Shown here piece by piece: positions 62,518 through 64,000 of a stretch of DNA of 64,000 nucleotides. The stretch spans positions 310,001-374,000 of the forward strand of contig NZ_LMFI01000001.1 of assembly GCF_001426745.1 (NCBI RefSeq), written 5' to 3'. Made by a program: the position numbers and the translations under genes. Each line of letters opens with the position of its first letter. Positions within the stretch are counted from its first letter, which is position 1. Source of the stretch: Nocardioides sp. Root140. Lineage in GTDB: Bacteria > Actinomycetota > Actinomycetes > Propionibacteriales > Nocardioidaceae. The notes under the pieces were generated by a model, which saw nothing but the letters and a program-made list of their open reading frames with translations, was not told the DNA's origin and made no database searches.

Positions 62518-64000
62518 TCACACGGTGAGCCTGCGGGAGACGATGTCGTCGGCCGCGAGGAACGCCTCGCGCTCCCCGGTGAGGGCCGCGAGGAAGTCAT
62601 CACGGCCGAGGGCGTGGAGCACGGTGTCCTCCAACGCAGTGATGGTGGCCGTCCGCGGCACGTCACGCAGCAGGCCGATCTCACCGAAGAAGTCGCCGGG
62701 CCCTTCGCGGCGGAGCACCACGCCGTCCTGGGTGACCTCCACGAGCCCCGACTCGATGACGAAGAACCGGTCGGACTCCTCGCCCTGGCGCAGCACGACC
62801 GACCCGGCCGGCACCGCGAGGCGAACCAGTTGACCGGCCAGGCCCTCGACGACGGAACGGGGAAGTGGTGCGAACATCGGAACGGCGGCGAGCAGATCGG
62901 CTCCGAACGGCGCGGTGAGCCGTGCGTCGAGACGACGCATGCGGGCGATGAACGGTACGACGGCCAGGGCCACGCCCAGCCCGACGACGGCGAGCGCGGT
63001 GCGCAGGCTCCACAGGTCGAGGAGGAACGGCATGGCGAAGGCGCCGAGGGCCATGGTCGCGATCAGGCACGACTCGAGGGCCCCGAACACCCGCCCGAGG
63101 ACCGCGTCCGGGCTGATGCGCTGGACGATGGTGTCGAGGTTGACGTCGACCAGTGGGTTGGCGAGGCCGAGGAGGGCAACGGCTGCGAACACCGTCACGG
63201 GTGAGGGCCACAGCGTGACCAGGACCAGCGGCACGGACCACAGCAGGACGCCCGTCGTGAGGTCCTGGGCGAGGCGCTGCCGGGACGCCCTCGAGATCGC
63301 CAGGAATCCACCCAGGACGGCGCCGACGCCGAGCGCCGACTCGAGGTAGCCGACACCGTGGGCTCCGGTGTCGAGGACCTCCACGGCCATCACCACGAGG
63401 AAGACGGTGGAGGCGCCGGCCACGATCGTCTGCATCGCGACCAGCCAGGTCACCACGACCAGGTCCTTGTCGGCCCAGATGCAGCGGAAGCCACCGGAGA
63501 CCTCGGACAGGAAGCTCTCCCGCGGAGCGTCGTCCCCGTCGTCACCGCCTCCCGCGTCGTCACCGCCTCCCGTGTCGACGCCGGCTTCCTCGTCGGGGCC
63601 GCTGGTGGGGTGCGGGACCCGGATGCCGAGCACCATCGCCATCGACCACACGAACGTGACGACGTTGAGGCAGAACACCACCGACACGCTGGTCGCGCCG
63701 ATCAGCAGCGCTCCGAGGGCGGGACCGACGAAGAAGGACAGGCTCTCGATCGTGCTGGACGACCCGTTGGAGGCGGTCAGCTCCTCCGGGCTGTCGGCCA
63801 GAGTCGGCATCAGGGCTCGCTGCGCGCAGCGGAAAGGTGTCCCCAACAGTGAGGTGAGCGTGGCCAGCACGAAGACCGGTGCGGCGGGAGTGTCCAGGAA
63901 GAGACAGGCCGCGGCGGCGGCCACCAGCGTGGCGCGGCCGATGTCGCACAGGACCATCACCGCCTTGCGCGGGGCCCGGTCCGCCCAGGTGGAGGCGAAG
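62518..64000 (-). CDS. MFS transporter fused to a cyclic-nucleotide-binding domain, 5' truncated by window
   Basis: The visible 494 residues hold most of a 12-helix MFS carrier (RCAQRALMPTLADSPEELTASNGSSSTIESLSFFVGPALGALL typical of the MFS_3/EntS group) with an acidic Gly/Asp loop in the middle. A cytoplasmic cNMP-binding domain follows (VPAGSVVLRQGEESDRFFVIESGLVEV ... GPGDFFGEIGLLRDVPRTATITAL). The phosphate-cassette arginine is present (RTATI). The frame runs to the window end, so the N-terminus is missing. Substrate unknown; cAMP or cGMP control of transport is an inference from the fusion. Confidence 0.88.
   Translation of the reverse strand, partial: FASTWADRAPRKAVMVLCDIGRATLVAAAAACLFLDTPAAPVFVLATLTSLLGTPFRCAQRALMPTLADSPEELTASNGSSSTIESLSFFVGPALGALLIGATSVSVVFCLNVVTFVWSMAMVLGIRVPHPTSGPDEEAGVDTGGGDDAGGGDDGDDAPRESFLSEVSGGFRCIWADKDLVVVTWLVAMQTIVAGASTVFLVVMAVEVLDTGAHGVGYLESALGVGAVLGGFLAISRASRQRLAQDLTTGVLLWSVPLVLVTLWPSPVTVFAAVALLGLANPLVDVNLDTIVQRISPDAVLGRVFGALESCLIATMALGAFAMPFLLDLWSLRTALAVVGLGVALAVVPFIARMRRLDARLTAPFGADLLAAVPMFAPLPRSVVEGLAGQLVRLAVPAGSVVLRQGEESDRFFVIESGLVEVTQDGVVLRREGPGDFFGEIGLLRDVPRTATITALEDTVLHALGRDDFLAALTGEREAFLAADDIVSRRLTV

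Overview
The window looks like a chromosomal segment of a high-GC actinobacterium, most likely a member of the Nocardioidaceae (Nocardioides-like). The evidence is the very GC-rich codon use, the GTG/TTG starts, the many apparently leaderless promoters, the style of the protein families, BioQ-type biotin control and a DtxR-type iron box. This placement is inference from family resemblance, not a search. Almost all of it is housekeeping chromosome. I saw no tRNA, rRNA, CRISPR array, prophage or plasmid function.

Layout. 1-2549: gatA (5' end cut off) and gatB. 2550-3640: an intergenic repeat locus interrupted by a 945-bp ISL3-type element with 8-bp target duplications, which carries an intact DinB-family gene plus a transposase remnant. 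3639-8619: PQQ-type sugar dehydrogenase lipoprotein, alpha/beta hydrolase, RhtA-like exporter, BNR-repeat protein, SRPBCC protein. 8688-10370: ilvD. 10480-18310: kynurenine / 3-hydroxyanthranilate degradation cluster (kynU, kmo, amnC, amnE, amnD, haaO, nbaD), mostly with ATGA/GTGA overlaps, preceded by an amidohydrolase and followed by a VOC protein. 18827-21982: a secreted protein, an S66 peptidase, GNAT and pterin-dehydratase-like genes. 22072-25666: an attenuator followed by ilvB-ilvN-ilvC. 25834-29196: a DtxR-type operator and efeUOB iron uptake. 29218-33816: two zinc-ribbon membrane proteins bracketing an ABC exporter and a DsbA/FrnE protein. 33891-35358: ARG-box-like site and argG. 35376-38734: AbiEi-like gene flanked by inverted palindromes, a secreted GYWKNH-motif protein, an ABC-F ATPase. 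39091-45103: serA, a GH16 hydrolase, a MocR/YczE divergent pair, galE. 45460-48768: methyltransferase, a leader peptide, a 41-aa gene, leuB and ilvE. 48950-53182: membrane Ser/Thr kinase, MerR regulator, an isoleucine-rich leader/attenuator and cimA. 53207-55249: TetR regulator with a palindromic operator, FMN reductase, lipoprotein. 55347-62489: complete biotin module bioD-F-A-B, ECF transporter genes bioN-M-Y and the TetR regulator bioQ with three matching operators. 62518-64000: MFS carrier fused to a cNMP-binding domain (5' end cut off).

How it fits together. Branched-chain amino-acid synthesis is spread over five places (ilvD, ilvBNC, leuB, ilvE, cimA). Three of these are preceded by leader peptides whose codons match the end product: Leu-Leu-Val for ilvB, Val-Leu-Val-Leu-Ile for leuB, and four Ile of nine residues for cimA. 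Biotin synthesis and uptake share one operator type. The intergenic space holds at least two interspersed repeat families (a roughly 22-bp AACCGTGG unit and a roughly 74-bp element), plus several palindromes at gene 3' ends, some supplying the final codons and stop. The least expected item is the DinB-carrying, transposase-defective ISL3-type element inserted between the two arms of a repeat hairpin.
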